Source of the DNA: Alphaproteobacteria bacterium 33-17
GTDB taxonomy: Bacteria > Pseudomonadota > Alphaproteobacteria > Rickettsiales > 33-17
DNA: 64,000 bases
Reading direction: 5' to 3'
Assembly: GCA_001897445.1 (NCBI GenBank)
Contig: MKSX01000017.1
Coordinates: 40,658 to 104,657 of the forward strand
This document shows positions 8,713-16,512 of this stretch, in pieces (position 1 is the first letter of the stretch; each line of letters opens with the position of its first letter). Both the position numbers and the translations under genes were made by a program. The notes below the pieces were generated by a model. The model was not told where the DNA came from and made no database searches. It was given only the letters and a program-made list of their open reading frames with translations.

Positions 8713-10740
8713 TTAATCCTGATCATCCATATCAAAATCCCCTAAATCGTCTATCCTGTCATCATCTCTATCATGATCTCTGTCATCTTTCTTACTGTTC
8801 TTTACATTTAAGAAACCTGAAAGTTTACGCGCTCTTGAAGGATGCTTAAGCTTTTTAAGGGCTTTTGCTTCAATTTGCCTGATACGCTCCCTTGTTACTG
8901 AGAACTGGTGACCTACTTCTTCCAAAGTATGGTCTGTATTCATACCGATACCAAAACGCATTCTTAATACTCTTTCTTCACGCGGTGTAAGAGAAGCAAG
9001 AACTTTTGTAGTAATTTCACGTAAATTCGAGTGAATAGCAGCATCTAAAGGCAATACGGCATTTTTATCTTCAATGAAATCGCCAAGTGTACCGCCATCT
9101 TCGTCACCGATAGGGTTTTCTAAGCTTACAGGTTCTTTAGCAATTTTCATTACTTTACGTACTTTTTCTACAGGAATAGAAAGCTTTGTAGCGATTTCTT
9201 CAGGTGTTGGTTCTTTACCAATATCATGGAAAATTTGCCTTGAAGTACGGATAATTTTGTTAATTGTTTCAATCATATGTACAGGAATACGGATGGTTCT
9301 AGCCTGATCCGCAATAGACCTTGTAATAGCTTGCCTAATCCACCATGTCGCATATGTTGAGAACTTATAACCACGTCTATATTCGAATTTATCTACCGCT
9401 TTCATAAGACCTATGTTCCCTTCCTGAATAAGGTCAAGAAACTGAAGTCCACGATTTGCATATTTTTTAGCAATCGAGATTACAAGCCTTAGGTTAGCCT
9501 CAATCATCTCTTTTTTAGCTTTGTTAGTAGTACGCTCACCTTTTTGCACGGTATTTACAAGGTTTTTAAACTCTGTAATATTCATACCTACTTCTTTAGC
9601 AATACCAACAATACTTTCGTAAGTAGCCTCTAGCTCTTTAATATGATTTTCAACCAAAGCTGACCAGCCTTTTTCTTTCGATTTCACAGCCTCTTCAAGC
9701 CATGTAAAATCCATTTCATTGCCCATATAGCGCTTGATAAAGTTTTTACGATCAACTTTTTCAGATTCCGCAAGCCTTAAAAAGTTTGTTTCAATACCGA
9801 TAAGCTTTTTATTGTAAGAGTAAAGTGTATCTAGCATCTCCTGAATTCTTTTATGATTCAGTCTTATTTCTTTAAGATGAGATAAAAGCTCTTCTACTGA
9901 CTTCTTATGCTTTTTCTCATCAGATGCTGCGGAAGGCTTTTTACCTTTTGACTCACCAACAATAGCTTTAAGCTTTTTCATTTGATGCTCTAGGATTTCC
10001 TCAGAAACTTTTGCTATTTTGCTAAAATGCTCAAGCACTCCAGGAAGCATTTCCCTTTCCATATCCGAAATAGTAGCCGTTACGCTATCTTCTTCAACCT
10101 CATCAAAATCATCAAAGTCATCGGTTGGATTTTCTGCATCTTCTTCAGTATCTTCCTCAAAATCATTGGCTTTTTCATTAAATTCTTCTGTAACGCCATG
10201 CGTTGCGTCCAAATCTATAATCTCCCGTAGCAAAATTTTCTCATGCGCAAGATCCTGGTACCAGGAAATAAATGTTTTAAGCGCAACAGGCGTTTCGCAA
10301 AGGGCAAGCATCATTGTTTCCTTACCTTCTTCAATACGCTTTGCTATTTCAATTTCGCCTTCACGTGACAGTAGCTCTACGCCACCCATATCACGAAGAT
10401 ACATTCTTACAGGATCGTCGGTTCTTAAACCATCACTATCTTCTTCGTACACCTCGTCTTCAGCTTCAGCGTCTTCCTCATTGTAGTCACCGCCTATTGC
10501 CAGACCTTCTTCGTCATCACCATCGTCAACGATTTCGATTCCTGCTTCAGAAAGAGTAATAAGTGTATTATCAATTTGATCAACAGATAAACCATCACTA
10601 GGAAGCATATCATTTAACTCATCAAAGGATAAACTGTTACCCTGAGCCTTTCCTTTTAAAACTGCTTTTTTAACATTACCTTTTAGGCTTGAATCCTCAC
10701 TAGATGATTCATTTTCAAAATTTTTAATTTTTTTGGTCAT
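8713..10740 (-). CDS. rpoD: RNA polymerase primary sigma factor RpoD
   Basis: The housekeeping sigma factor. It has an N-terminal region 1.1 ([21 protein letters not shown]), region 1.2 [11 protein letters not shown], a long acidic non-conserved region rich in Glu/Asp (about residues 180-260), and regions 2.1-2.4 ([20 protein letters not shown], then [20 protein letters not shown]). Regions 3 and 4.2 follow ([20 protein letters not shown]). At 675 aa it is of full group-1 length. The usual dnaG neighbour is absent on both sides. It is divergent from the mnhE operon, and the two promoters overlap. The C-terminus carries an acidic Asp/Arg-rich tail beyond region 4.2 (after KKLKHPSR), longer than usual. 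Confidence 0.97.
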   Translation of the reverse strand: MTKKIKNFENESSSEDSSLKGNVKKAVLKGKAQGNSLSFDELNDMLPSDGLSVDQIDNTLITLSEAGIEIVDDGDDEEGLAIGGDYNEEDAEAEDEVYEEDSDGLRTDDPVRMYLRDMGGVELLSREGEIEIAKRIEEGKETMMLALCETPVALKTFISWYQDLAHEKILLREIIDLDATHGVTEEFNEKANDFEEDTEEDAENPTDDFDDFDEVEEDSVTATISDMEREMLPGVLEHFSKIAKVSEEILEHQMKKLKAIVGESKGKKPSAASDEKKHKKSVEELLSHLKEIRLNHKRIQEMLDTLYSYNKKLIGIETNFLRLAESEKVDRKNFIKRYMGNEMDFTWLEEAVKSKEKGWSALVENHIKELEATYESIVGIAKEVGMNITEFKNLVNTVQKGERTTNKAKKEMIEANLRLVISIAKKYANRGLQFLDLIQEGNIGLMKAVDKFEYRRGYKFSTYATWWIRQAITRSIADQARTIRIPVHMIETINKIIRTSRQIFHDIGKEPTPEEIATKLSIPVEKVRKVMKIAKEPVSLENPIGDEDGGTLGDFIEDKNAVLPLDAAIHSNLREITTKVLASLTPREERVLRMRFGIGMNTDHTLEEVGHQFSVTRERIRQIEAKALKKLKHPSRARKLSGFLNVKNSKKDDRDHDRDDDRIDDLGDFDMDDQD

Positions 10741-10768
10741 ATATTATTAATTATGGATAATTGAATGG

Positions 10769-10797
10769 TTGACACTATATTCATCGTTATATAATCT
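10769..10797 (+). promoter_or_regulatory. sigma-70 promoter of the mnhE operon
   Basis: A consensus TTGACA (10769-10774), a 17-base spacer and TAATCT (10792-10797) lie 64-92 bases before mnhE. This is one of the best promoter matches in the window. A small AAGCAT/ATGCTT hairpin (10820-10835) lies in the leader. Confidence 0.75.
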
Positions 10798-10821
10798 TAT
10801 ATTTATATTTTTGTTTTACAA
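10794..10821 (-). promoter_or_regulatory. candidate sigma-70 promoter of rpoD
   Basis: On the minus strand TTGTAA (10821-10816), a 16-base spacer and TAAGAT (10799-10794) would start transcription about 45 bases before rpoD. Its -10 box overlaps the -10 box of the opposing mnhE promoter. Confidence 0.5.
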
Positions 10822-10860
10822 GCATTATCATGCTTTCCCCAAATAAAAACGGGTATTTAA

Positions 10861-11304
10861 ATGCTATTTATCTCTGCTTTTTATTATTTTTCAATATGGT
10901 GCATACTCTCAGGCGACCCTGATACAACCATGTTAATTACAGGATTCATTGCATCCTTAACAATTTCATACCTAGTTAACAGAGACACAGAACAAGGAAA
11001 AATTAAATTTTTGAAATTTCTTCAATATTCTTTCTGGCTGACAAAAGAAGTGAGTAAAAGTTCGTTAACTACAATCAAAATTATTTTAACAGGCAAAATC
11101 AGACCATCATTTGAAAAAATTGAGATTTCCAATATATCGGAACTTGGTCATACAATTTTTGATAACTCTATTACCTTAACACCTGGTACAGTTTGTATTT
11201 CAGATAAAAATAATAATGTTTTAATTCATGCATTACACACTGATTTCCTTCATGACATAAAATCTGGCTTATTAGAACATAAAATGCGAGAAACAGTAAA
11301 ATAA
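10861..11304 (+). CDS. mnhE: Na+/H+ antiporter subunit E (MnhE/MrpE)
   Basis: A membrane subunit of the multi-subunit Mrp/Mnh cation/proton antiporter. N-terminal hydrophobic segments (FISAFYYFSIWCILSG and TMLITGFIASLTISYLV) are followed by the family's cytoplasmic part with SITLTPGTVCISD and LIHALHTDFL. The length of 147 aa is close to the family's. It is the first gene of a tightly overlapping operon: its stop shares one base with the mnhF start (TAATG). A consensus promoter lies upstream. Subunit E is one of the small accessory subunits and has no transport activity alone. Confidence 0.88.
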   Translation: MLFISAFYYFSIWCILSGDPDTTMLITGFIASLTISYLVNRDTEQGKIKFLKFLQYSFWLTKEVSKSSLTTIKIILTGKIRPSFEKIEISNISELGHTIFDNSITLTPGTVCISDKNNNVLIHALHTDFLHDIKSGLLEHKMRETVK

Positions 11305-11588
11305 TGAATGTATTTGAATTTTATATATTACTTGGTTCAATAATTTTTATGGTTATATCATTTGCATTATTGCTTGTCAGAGCAGCAAATGGCCCCACAG
11401 TATTTGATAAGCTTTTAGCAATAAATTCTATTAATAGCAAAATCAATGTAATGCTAATTATTTTATCTATTTTTTCCAATAATCAGTCATTTATAGATAT
11501 TGCCTATGTTTATGCACTTACCAGTTATATAGCAATGTATTCAATACTTAAATTTATTAGAAATCGTAATCTGGATGTTAAAGAATGA
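11304..11588 (+). CDS. mnhF: Na+/H+ antiporter subunit F (MnhF/MrpF)
   Basis: A 94 aa protein with three predicted membrane helices. The MrpF hallmark loop RAANGPTVFDKLLAINSINSK lies after the first helix, and VYALTSYIAMYSILKFI near the end. It is a small accessory subunit of the Mrp antiporter. It overlaps mnhE by 1 base and mnhG by 4 bases (ATGA), so it is translationally coupled on both sides. Confidence 0.85.
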   Translation: MNVFEFYILLGSIIFMVISFALLLVRAANGPTVFDKLLAINSINSKINVMLIILSIFSNNQSFIDIAYVYALTSYIAMYSILKFIRNRNLDVKE

Positions 11589-11884
11589 TTATTAGCCTTA
11601 TAGCTTATATTTTAATAATTATTGGCAGTTTAATTTGCTTATTAGGATCTATTGGCGTTATCCGCTTCCCTGACTTTTTTACCAGACTTCATGCAGCTGG
11701 GGTGATTGACAGTTTCGGAGTTGTCCTGATAATGATAGGACTTGCTATACTATCGCCTTTAGTTCCTGCACTTAAAATTTTAATGATAGCTTTTTTTATC
11801 TTTCTTACCGCACCTACCAATACTCACTCCTTGGCAAACAGTGCATTTTTATATAAAAAACAGTCAGCAGAGCCAAAATTATGA
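11585..11884 (+). CDS. mnhG: Na+/H+ antiporter subunit G (MnhG/MrpG)
   Basis: A 99 aa membrane protein of about three helices. The family signature is clear: GSIGVIRFPDFFTRLHAAG after helix 1, and FIFLTAPTNTHSLANSAF near the C-terminus (the subunit-G T-x-P-T-x-x-H-x-L-A motif). It is an accessory subunit of the Mrp antiporter. It overlaps both neighbours by 4 bases. Confidence 0.9.
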   Translation: MIISLIAYILIIIGSLICLLGSIGVIRFPDFFTRLHAAGVIDSFGVVLIMIGLAILSPLVPALKILMIAFFIFLTAPTNTHSLANSAFLYKKQSAEPKL

Positions 11885-12447
11885 ATCTAGTATTCCCAGA
11901 ACTTATTCAGGACATTATTATCTATTCAATGCTATTTTTTTTAGTAGTTATTGCAGTGATGGTTATGCGATCAAATAACCTGATAACAAAAATCGCTTTA
12001 GTGTCTGGATTCAGCCTGATTATTACATTTATATACACTTTACTAGATGCACCCGATGTTGCGCTCACCGAAGCTTCAATCAATGCGGCAATAGGAACTG
12101 TGCTACTTATTGCCGGAACAATTAAAGGTAAGTTTAGTTCTAGAAGCCAAAAATACAATCAGCTGTTAGGTTTTATAGCCTGTACATTATTTGCCATAGC
12201 CTTAATATATGGTATTAAAGATATTTATGATTTTTCCGATCCTAACTCACCTGTATTTGGCGAAACATACCAGTATTATATTAACAATACCGAAACTGAA
12301 ATTGGCATCCCAAGTTTTGTAGCAGCAATTCTTGCAAGTTACCGTGGTTTTGATACAATGTGCGAAACTTTAGTAATTGCTATTGCCGCTATTGTAATAA
12401 GCGGATTACTTAAAAACAATGAACAACCTAAGTATGACAAAGCATAA
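11881..12447 (+). CDS. DUF4040/MbhD-MbhE-like subunit, corresponding to the MrpA C-terminus
   Basis: A membrane protein of 188 aa. The segment LDAPDVALTEASINAAIGTV is the DUF4040 (MbhD-type) signature, normally found in the C-terminal part of the large MrpA subunit. A later segment ending YRGFDTMCETLVIAIAAI matches the MbhE-type end of MrpA. The gene is therefore a stand-alone MrpA tail. The large proton-pumping subunits (MrpA N-terminus, MrpD), MrpB and MrpC are not in this window. It overlaps the response-regulator gene downstream, which begins where further Mrp genes would be expected. Confidence 0.8.
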   Translation: MNLVFPELIQDIIIYSMLFFLVVIAVMVMRSNNLITKIALVSGFSLIITFIYTLLDAPDVALTEASINAAIGTVLLIAGTIKGKFSSRSQKYNQLLGFIACTLFAIALIYGIKDIYDFSDPNSPVFGETYQYYINNTETEIGIPSFVAAILASYRGFDTMCETLVIAIAAIVISGLLKNNEQPKYDKA

Positions 12448-13102
12448 AAACGTTTTAGTAGTGGATGATGATAACCGCATCAGGTCTTTACTTAGCAAAT
12501 ATCTTGCCGAAAATGGCTATTTTGTGATGTCAGCCGAAAATGCTAGCACCGCTATCGACTTACTTAATTCAAGTGCAATCGACATTATTGTAATGGATAT
12601 CATGATGCCAGAAGAGTCAGGCATTAACCTTACAGCAAGAATTAGGAACAATGGTAAATCTATTCCAATTATTATGCTAAGTGCATTATCAGATGCAGAT
12701 AATAGAATAAATGGCTTAGAGATTGGTGCAGATGATTATCTGACGAAGCCTTTTGAGCCAAAAGAACTTTTATTACGCATTGAGAAACTTTTAAAAAGAC
12801 ATCAAACAAACAAAGATATTATCAAATTTGGAGAATATTCCTTTCATATTGACTCAAGAAAATTATTGAAAAACAATGACATAATACCACTTACATCCAG
12901 TGAAATTAACCTCCTAATATTACTTTCAAATTATATTAATCAGCCCGTATCTAGGGATGAGATTGCCAAAGTATTTTACGGCGTAGGCGAGAGATCGATT
13001 GATGTTCAGGTTGTAAGACTCAGAAACAAAATAGAAGAAGACCCTAAAAATCCAAAGTACTTACTTACCGTTCGTAATATTGGCTATGGATTATATATAT
13101 GA
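12434..13102 (+). CDS. ompR: OmpR-family response regulator
   Basis: A two-component DNA-binding regulator. The receiver domain (about residues 5-115) has the acidic pair VVDDD, the phospho-acceptor Asp in IVMDIMMPEESG, a switch Thr/Ser region PIIMLSALSD and the conserved Lys in DDYLTKPFEP. The C-terminal winged helix ends SIDVQVVRLRNKIEEDP and LTVRNIGYGLYI, typical of OmpR. The frame is open from 12419; the ATG at 12434 gives the usual spacing before the first strand (about 222 aa) and overlaps the DUF4040 gene by 14 bases. It overlaps the histidine kinase gene by 4 bases. Targets are unknown; the neighbours suggest ion homeostasis or envelope stress. Confidence 0.9.
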   Translation: MTKHKNVLVVDDDNRIRSLLSKYLAENGYFVMSAENASTAIDLLNSSAIDIIVMDIMMPEESGINLTARIRNNGKSIPIIMLSALSDADNRINGLEIGADDYLTKPFEPKELLLRIEKLLKRHQTNKDIIKFGEYSFHIDSRKLLKNNDIIPLTSSEINLLILLSNYINQPVSRDEIAKVFYGVGERSIDVQVVRLRNKIEEDPKNPKYLLTVRNIGYGLYI

Positions 13103-14412
13103 TTAAAATTTTTAAAAAACATTTTATACCCAAATCGATTTGGGGAAGATTCTTCCTAATTATCATTCTGCCTGCTATTTTAATTCAAATAATTACAGCT
13201 TATGTTTTTTATGATCGCCATTGGGAAGATGTTAGTACTTATTTAGAAAAGTCTGTAATTGGTGATATTTCTTTAATTAATAAAATGTTACAGGACAAAA
13301 AACTTCCTAATTATGAAATTAAGAGTCTGGCAGCAGAAAATTTGTTTATTAGAATTTTACCTTATAAACCGCTCGATAATACCGATGATGAGAAATTTGA
13401 TTCCTTAAAACTTCACTTACAAAAAGTTTTTAAATCTGATAGTTTTATTATTAATCAGCAAAATGACCGTGAAGACATTTATATTAGCGTTAATCTTCCA
13501 GATTATAAACTAACTTTTGAAATACCTAGAAAACGTCTATATACACCTACCTTAAATATTTTCATTGCATGGATGTTAGGGGTTTCTACTATTCTTATCA
13601 TTATTGCGCTGTCATTTACTCGTAATCAGGTCAAATCTATTGAGAGGTTATCTACTGCTGCCCGTGTATTTGGTGAGGGCGGTGACATTAGTAACTTTAA
13701 ACCTGAAGGTGCTGAAGAAGTACGCCGCGCGGGCTACGCCTTTATTGCCATGAAAGAAAAAATTGAACAGCAAATAAATCAGCGTACGCAAATGCTTGCT
13801 GGTGTTTCACATGACCTCAAAACTCCTTTAACCAGAATTAAACTGTCGTTAGCGATGTTTCCTAAAAATGATGAGACAGATGCTATTCAAAGTGATATTA
13901 CTGAAATGCAGCATATTATTGATGAGTACTTACAATTTGCCGGTCAAATTGAGGTAGAAAGCAAACAAAAAATAGATATTATAGGTCTTCTTCAGGACAT
14001 TGTAATTCGTTACAAGTCACAAGGTGCAAAACTTAAAATTAATAAAGATATTGAATCATGCATGATTTTTGCTCGCCCCGTATCGATGAGACGTGCATTT
14101 ACGAACATTATAGATAATGGTCTTAAATATGGCGAAGAAGCAGAGATTACAGTTCATCATACTCGCTCAAGACTGACAATTATTATTGAAGATAATGGTT
14201 CAGGTATTAAGCCTGAAGAACATGAGAAAGTATTTAGTGCATTTTACAGATCTGACTATGCACGCAACATGAGCGATAAAAAGCAATTAGGAGCAGGACT
14301 TGGTCTTGCGATAGCACGAGATATTTTTAACGCACACGGCGCTAAAATTAAGGTTAATAAAACCAACCTAAAATTAAAAGGAGCCTCAATTGAAATTCAG
14401 TTCAAAATATAA
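13099..14412 (+). CDS. envZ: EnvZ-like sensor histidine kinase
   Basis: A 437 aa inner-membrane sensor kinase. TM1 is at about 18-38, a periplasmic domain at 39-150, TM2 at 152-173 and HAMP at 174-226. The dimerisation/phospho-acceptor segment LAGVSHDLKTPLTR carries His238. The HATPase domain has the N box (FTNIIDNGLKYG), G1 IIIEDNGSGI and G2 GAGLGLAIARDIFNAHG. Architecture and the paired OmpR-type regulator (ATGA overlap) match EnvZ/OmpR osmosensing pairs. Being inside an antiporter operon suggests that it senses osmotic or ionic state and may autoregulate the cluster. Confidence 0.9.
   Translation: MIKIFKKHFIPKSIWGRFFLIIILPAILIQIITAYVFYDRHWEDVSTYLEKSVIGDISLINKMLQDKKLPNYEIKSLAAENLFIRILPYKPLDNTDDEKFDSLKLHLQKVFKSDSFIINQQNDREDIYISVNLPDYKLTFEIPRKRLYTPTLNIFIAWMLGVSTILIIIALSFTRNQVKSIERLSTAARVFGEGGDISNFKPEGAEEVRRAGYAFIAMKEKIEQQINQRTQMLAGVSHDLKTPLTRIKLSLAMFPKNDETDAIQSDITEMQHIIDEYLQFAGQIEVESKQKIDIIGLLQDIVIRYKSQGAKLKINKDIESCMIFARPVSMRRAFTNIIDNGLKYGEEAEITVHHTRSRLTIIIEDNGSGIKPEEHEKVFSAFYRSDYARNMSDKKQLGAGLGLAIARDIFNAHGAKIKVNKTNLKLKGASIEIQFKI
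14376..14392 (+). promoter_or_regulatory. ribosome-binding site that fixes a TTG start
   Basis: AAAAGGAG (14376-14383) lies 6 bases before a TTG at 14390, inside the end of the histidine kinase gene. There is no in-frame ATG nearby that keeps the signal peptide, so TTG is the likely start of the beta-lactamase-like gene. Confidence 0.7.
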
Positions 14413-15400
14413 AATTTTATTATTTATTCTAATTGCCACATTATTTTCTAATATATCATTTGCCAGTGACAATATACTCTTTAGTGAGATTAAACATTTA
14501 GAAGATAACTTCTATAAAAGCAAAATCAGAATTGGTTTCCATGCAATGGATTTAGATTCAGGCAGAAGCATTGGGTACAGAAATAATGAAAGCTTTATTA
14601 TGGCAAGCACTGTAAAAGTTCCAGTTAGCATTTATCTTATGAATCAGGTAGATGAGGGCAATATAGACCTAGCAAAAATGATTTATATTGATAAATCCGA
14701 TTTAGTACCAGGCAGTGGGAAAATTGGTTATTTTTTAACTCATGATGGGCTTGCAATATCAAATGCCAATTTACTTGAGCTTATGATGGCGATAAGTGAT
14801 AATACAGCAACTGATTTAATTATTAGACAATTAGGCATGAATAATATCGCTAAGTTTTTTAATAGTTATCCTGATATTAGTCTTAAACATAATATTATGC
14901 AGTTATTTGATATTTATTATAACCTCAATCATAAATCAGATAAATCTCTGTTCGAACAAATTGCTGAATATAGATCTCGTTCAAATGATATAACAGCTAA
15001 GTATGCTAAAGATTTTTATTATAACAAAGCAGATAGAACTACACCGAAAGCTATGGCACTGATTCTCAAGGATTTTATGGATGGTAAATTTACTTCTATA
15101 AAATCAAGGGACTTCTTGCTAAAAGTAATGTCTCATACCGAGAACAAAGATCGCCTAAAAAAAGAAGTTCTACATTCTAGTGACTTTATCCATCATAAAA
15201 CCGGAACCTTTGATTATTACAGCAATAAATTTGCCTTTGTCAGCATTGCTGATGTAGGTATAGTAAAGCTTAAATCTTGCAAAAAGATTATAATTAGTTT
15301 ATACTTAGATAGTGTAGACACAGAGCTTAATGCTAAAGATCTTGAACAAGTATTATCAATAGCTGCACGCATCATTACCGATTATTTTTTATTTTCATAA
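14390..15400 (+). CDS. class A beta-lactamase-like serine hydrolase
   Basis: A secreted penicillin-recognising serine hydrolase of 336 aa starting at TTG. A signal peptide is seen at 1-25 (ILLFILIATLFSNISFA). Class A motifs are in order: S73-x-x-K76 (ASTVKV), S136-D-N (AISDNTATDL) and K270-T-G. DRTTPKAM at 215-222 corresponds to the D-T-T-x-x-x-M segment after the omega loop. The spacing from SDN to this segment is about 30 residues longer than in TEM-type enzymes, and a clear E-x-x-L-N omega-loop glutamate is not visible, so deacylation could be poor or use another residue. It may be a weak beta-lactamase or a DD-peptidase-like envelope enzyme. It overlaps the kinase gene by 23 bases. Confidence 0.82.
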   Translation: MKFSSKYKILLFILIATLFSNISFASDNILFSEIKHLEDNFYKSKIRIGFHAMDLDSGRSIGYRNNESFIMASTVKVPVSIYLMNQVDEGNIDLAKMIYIDKSDLVPGSGKIGYFLTHDGLAISNANLLELMMAISDNTATDLIIRQLGMNNIAKFFNSYPDISLKHNIMQLFDIYYNLNHKSDKSLFEQIAEYRSRSNDITAKYAKDFYYNKADRTTPKAMALILKDFMDGKFTSIKSRDFLLKVMSHTENKDRLKKEVLHSSDFIHHKTGTFDYYSNKFAFVSIADVGIVKLKSCKKIIISLYLDSVDTELNAKDLEQVLSIAARIITDYFLFS

Positions 15401-15409
15401 GGGGTATAT

Positions 15410-15985
15410 ATGAAAGAAATTAAAGACTTATTATTTTATAATGCTCGCAGCGTAAATAGCTGGATCAATAAAGACATTTCTGAAGAAGTTATCAAAGAAC
15501 TTTATGACCTAGTTATTATGGGACCTACGTCTTTTAATAGCTTACCTATGCGCCTAATTTTTGTAAGAAGCAGCGAGGCAAAAGAGCGTTTAAAATCTTG
15601 TATGATTGAAAAAAATATTGAAAAAACTATTACATCACCATATGTGGCAATTATTGGCATGGACAATAATTTCCCTGATGAATTTGTAAATACGTTCCCT
15701 GGACGTGATATTAAATCATTTTTCGCTGGTAATCAGTCACTTATTGAAACAACTGCTATGCGCAACTCCTCCTTACAAGGTGCTTACCTAATTTTAGCTG
15801 CAAGATTACTAGGTTTAGATGTAGCACCCATGTCTGGCTTTGATAACGCAAAAGTAGATGAAGAATTCTTTAAGGGCACAAGTATAAAGTCAAATTTTAT
15901 TTGCGCATTAGGTTATGCAGACCATAGTAAAACTTATCCACGTTTACCAAGACCTGATTTTGATAAATACGCAAAAATTGTGTAA
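15410..15985 (+). CDS. nitroreductase family protein (RutE/HadB-like)
   Basis: An FMN-dependent reductase of 191 aa. The N-terminal FMN-binding region is NARSVNSWINKDISEEVIKE; MGPTSFNSLPMRLIFVRS is the characteristic substrate/cofactor loop of the RutE (malonic semialdehyde reductase-like) branch. The end FICALGYADHSKTYPRLPRPDF is also typical of that branch. The substrate is not predictable here because no rut genes are nearby. It starts 9 bases after the beta-lactamase-like gene with a good AAGGGG ribosome-binding site, so it is the last gene of the mnhE operon. Confidence 0.88.
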   Translation: MKEIKDLLFYNARSVNSWINKDISEEVIKELYDLVIMGPTSFNSLPMRLIFVRSSEAKERLKSCMIEKNIEKTITSPYVAIIGMDNNFPDEFVNTFPGRDIKSFFAGNQSLIETTAMRNSSLQGAYLILAARLLGLDVAPMSGFDNAKVDEEFFKGTSIKSNFICALGYADHSKTYPRLPRPDFDKYAKIV

Positions 15986-15990
15986 TGGTT

Positions 15991-16101
15991 AGGGCTGTAT
16001 AGTTAAAGTATTTGAAGGGTACAGGAATGAATAGCGAAGCCTAGGTGAGTGAGGAAATGACACCTACCAAAATTATAAAGACTTAACTATACAGCAGCCC
16101 T
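15991..16101. repeat. long inverted-repeat element, possible structured RNA or palindromic repeat
   Basis: AGGGCTGTATAGTTAA (15991-16006) and its complement TTAACTATACAG-CAG-CCCT (16083-16101, one 3-base insertion) enclose about 76 bases. Within the loop TAGGTG (16042-16047) pairs with CACCTA (16061-16066). It lies between the convergent nitroreductase and fliS genes and could end both. Its right part, AAAGACTTAACTA (16077-16089), recurs exactly at 37141-37153, with TTAAAGTATT recurring about 85 bases upstream of that in both places. Confidence 0.55.
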
Positions 16102-16104
16102 ATT

Positions 16105-16497
16105 TTAGTCTTTCTTAATATCTTTATCTATGGTTTTTTCAACTTCACGCCATGATTCAAGCATGTTGTTTAGATCTTTTAGAATTTCTTCGCATTGCTT
16201 TACATCGGGCGTGTGATGAACAGACATCATTTTGATGTAAACGTGGTTATAATAACTTTCTAATGCCTGGGCTATATCTTTAGCATTTTTGTGATCAAGA
16301 GCCTCTTTCAATCCAAGTACTATTCCTGTAGCTTTTTCAAGTACGTTAAATCTGTTTTCCACATCATTATTTTGAATACAATCTATCACTTTATTCATGT
16401 GCTTTATAGCACCTTTATATAGCATTATAACCTGCTGAATATTTCCAGATGGAATTTGATTTAAATATCTAGAATATCCTTTGTTTACAATACTCAT
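16105..16497 (-). CDS. fliS: flagellar export chaperone FliS
   Basis: A small all-helical chaperone (130 aa) that binds flagellin before export. The N-terminal YSRYLNQIPSGNIQQVIMLYKGAI corresponds to the family's Y-x-x-x-x-V-x-T-A-sP-x-x-L-I-x-M-L-Y-d-g-A-I signature. NRFNVLEKATGIVLGLKEAL and the YYNHVYIKMMSVH helix follow the FliS pattern. It follows fliD by 15 bases on the same strand, which is the classic fliD-fliS order. No flagellin or other flagellar gene is in the window. Confidence 0.88.
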   Translation of the reverse strand: MSIVNKGYSRYLNQIPSGNIQQVIMLYKGAIKHMNKVIDCIQNNDVENRFNVLEKATGIVLGLKEALDHKNAKDIAQALESYYNHVYIKMMSVHHTPDVKQCEEILKDLNNMLESWREVEKTIDKDIKKD

Positions 16498-16512
16498 CTG
16501 TTTTTACCTATT

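Noticed and set aside
10019..10486. 155-codon Ser-rich open frame opposite rpoD
   Set aside because: It mirrors the acidic Glu/Asp codon runs of rpoD and resembles no known protein.
10820..10835. AAGCAT/ATGCTT hairpin in the mnhE leader as a riboswitch
   Set aside because: A single 6-bp stem with no known aptamer features.
14390..15400. Calling a definite antibiotic resistance beta-lactamase
   Set aside because: Core motifs are present, but the omega-loop glutamate cannot be identified and resistance cannot be inferred.
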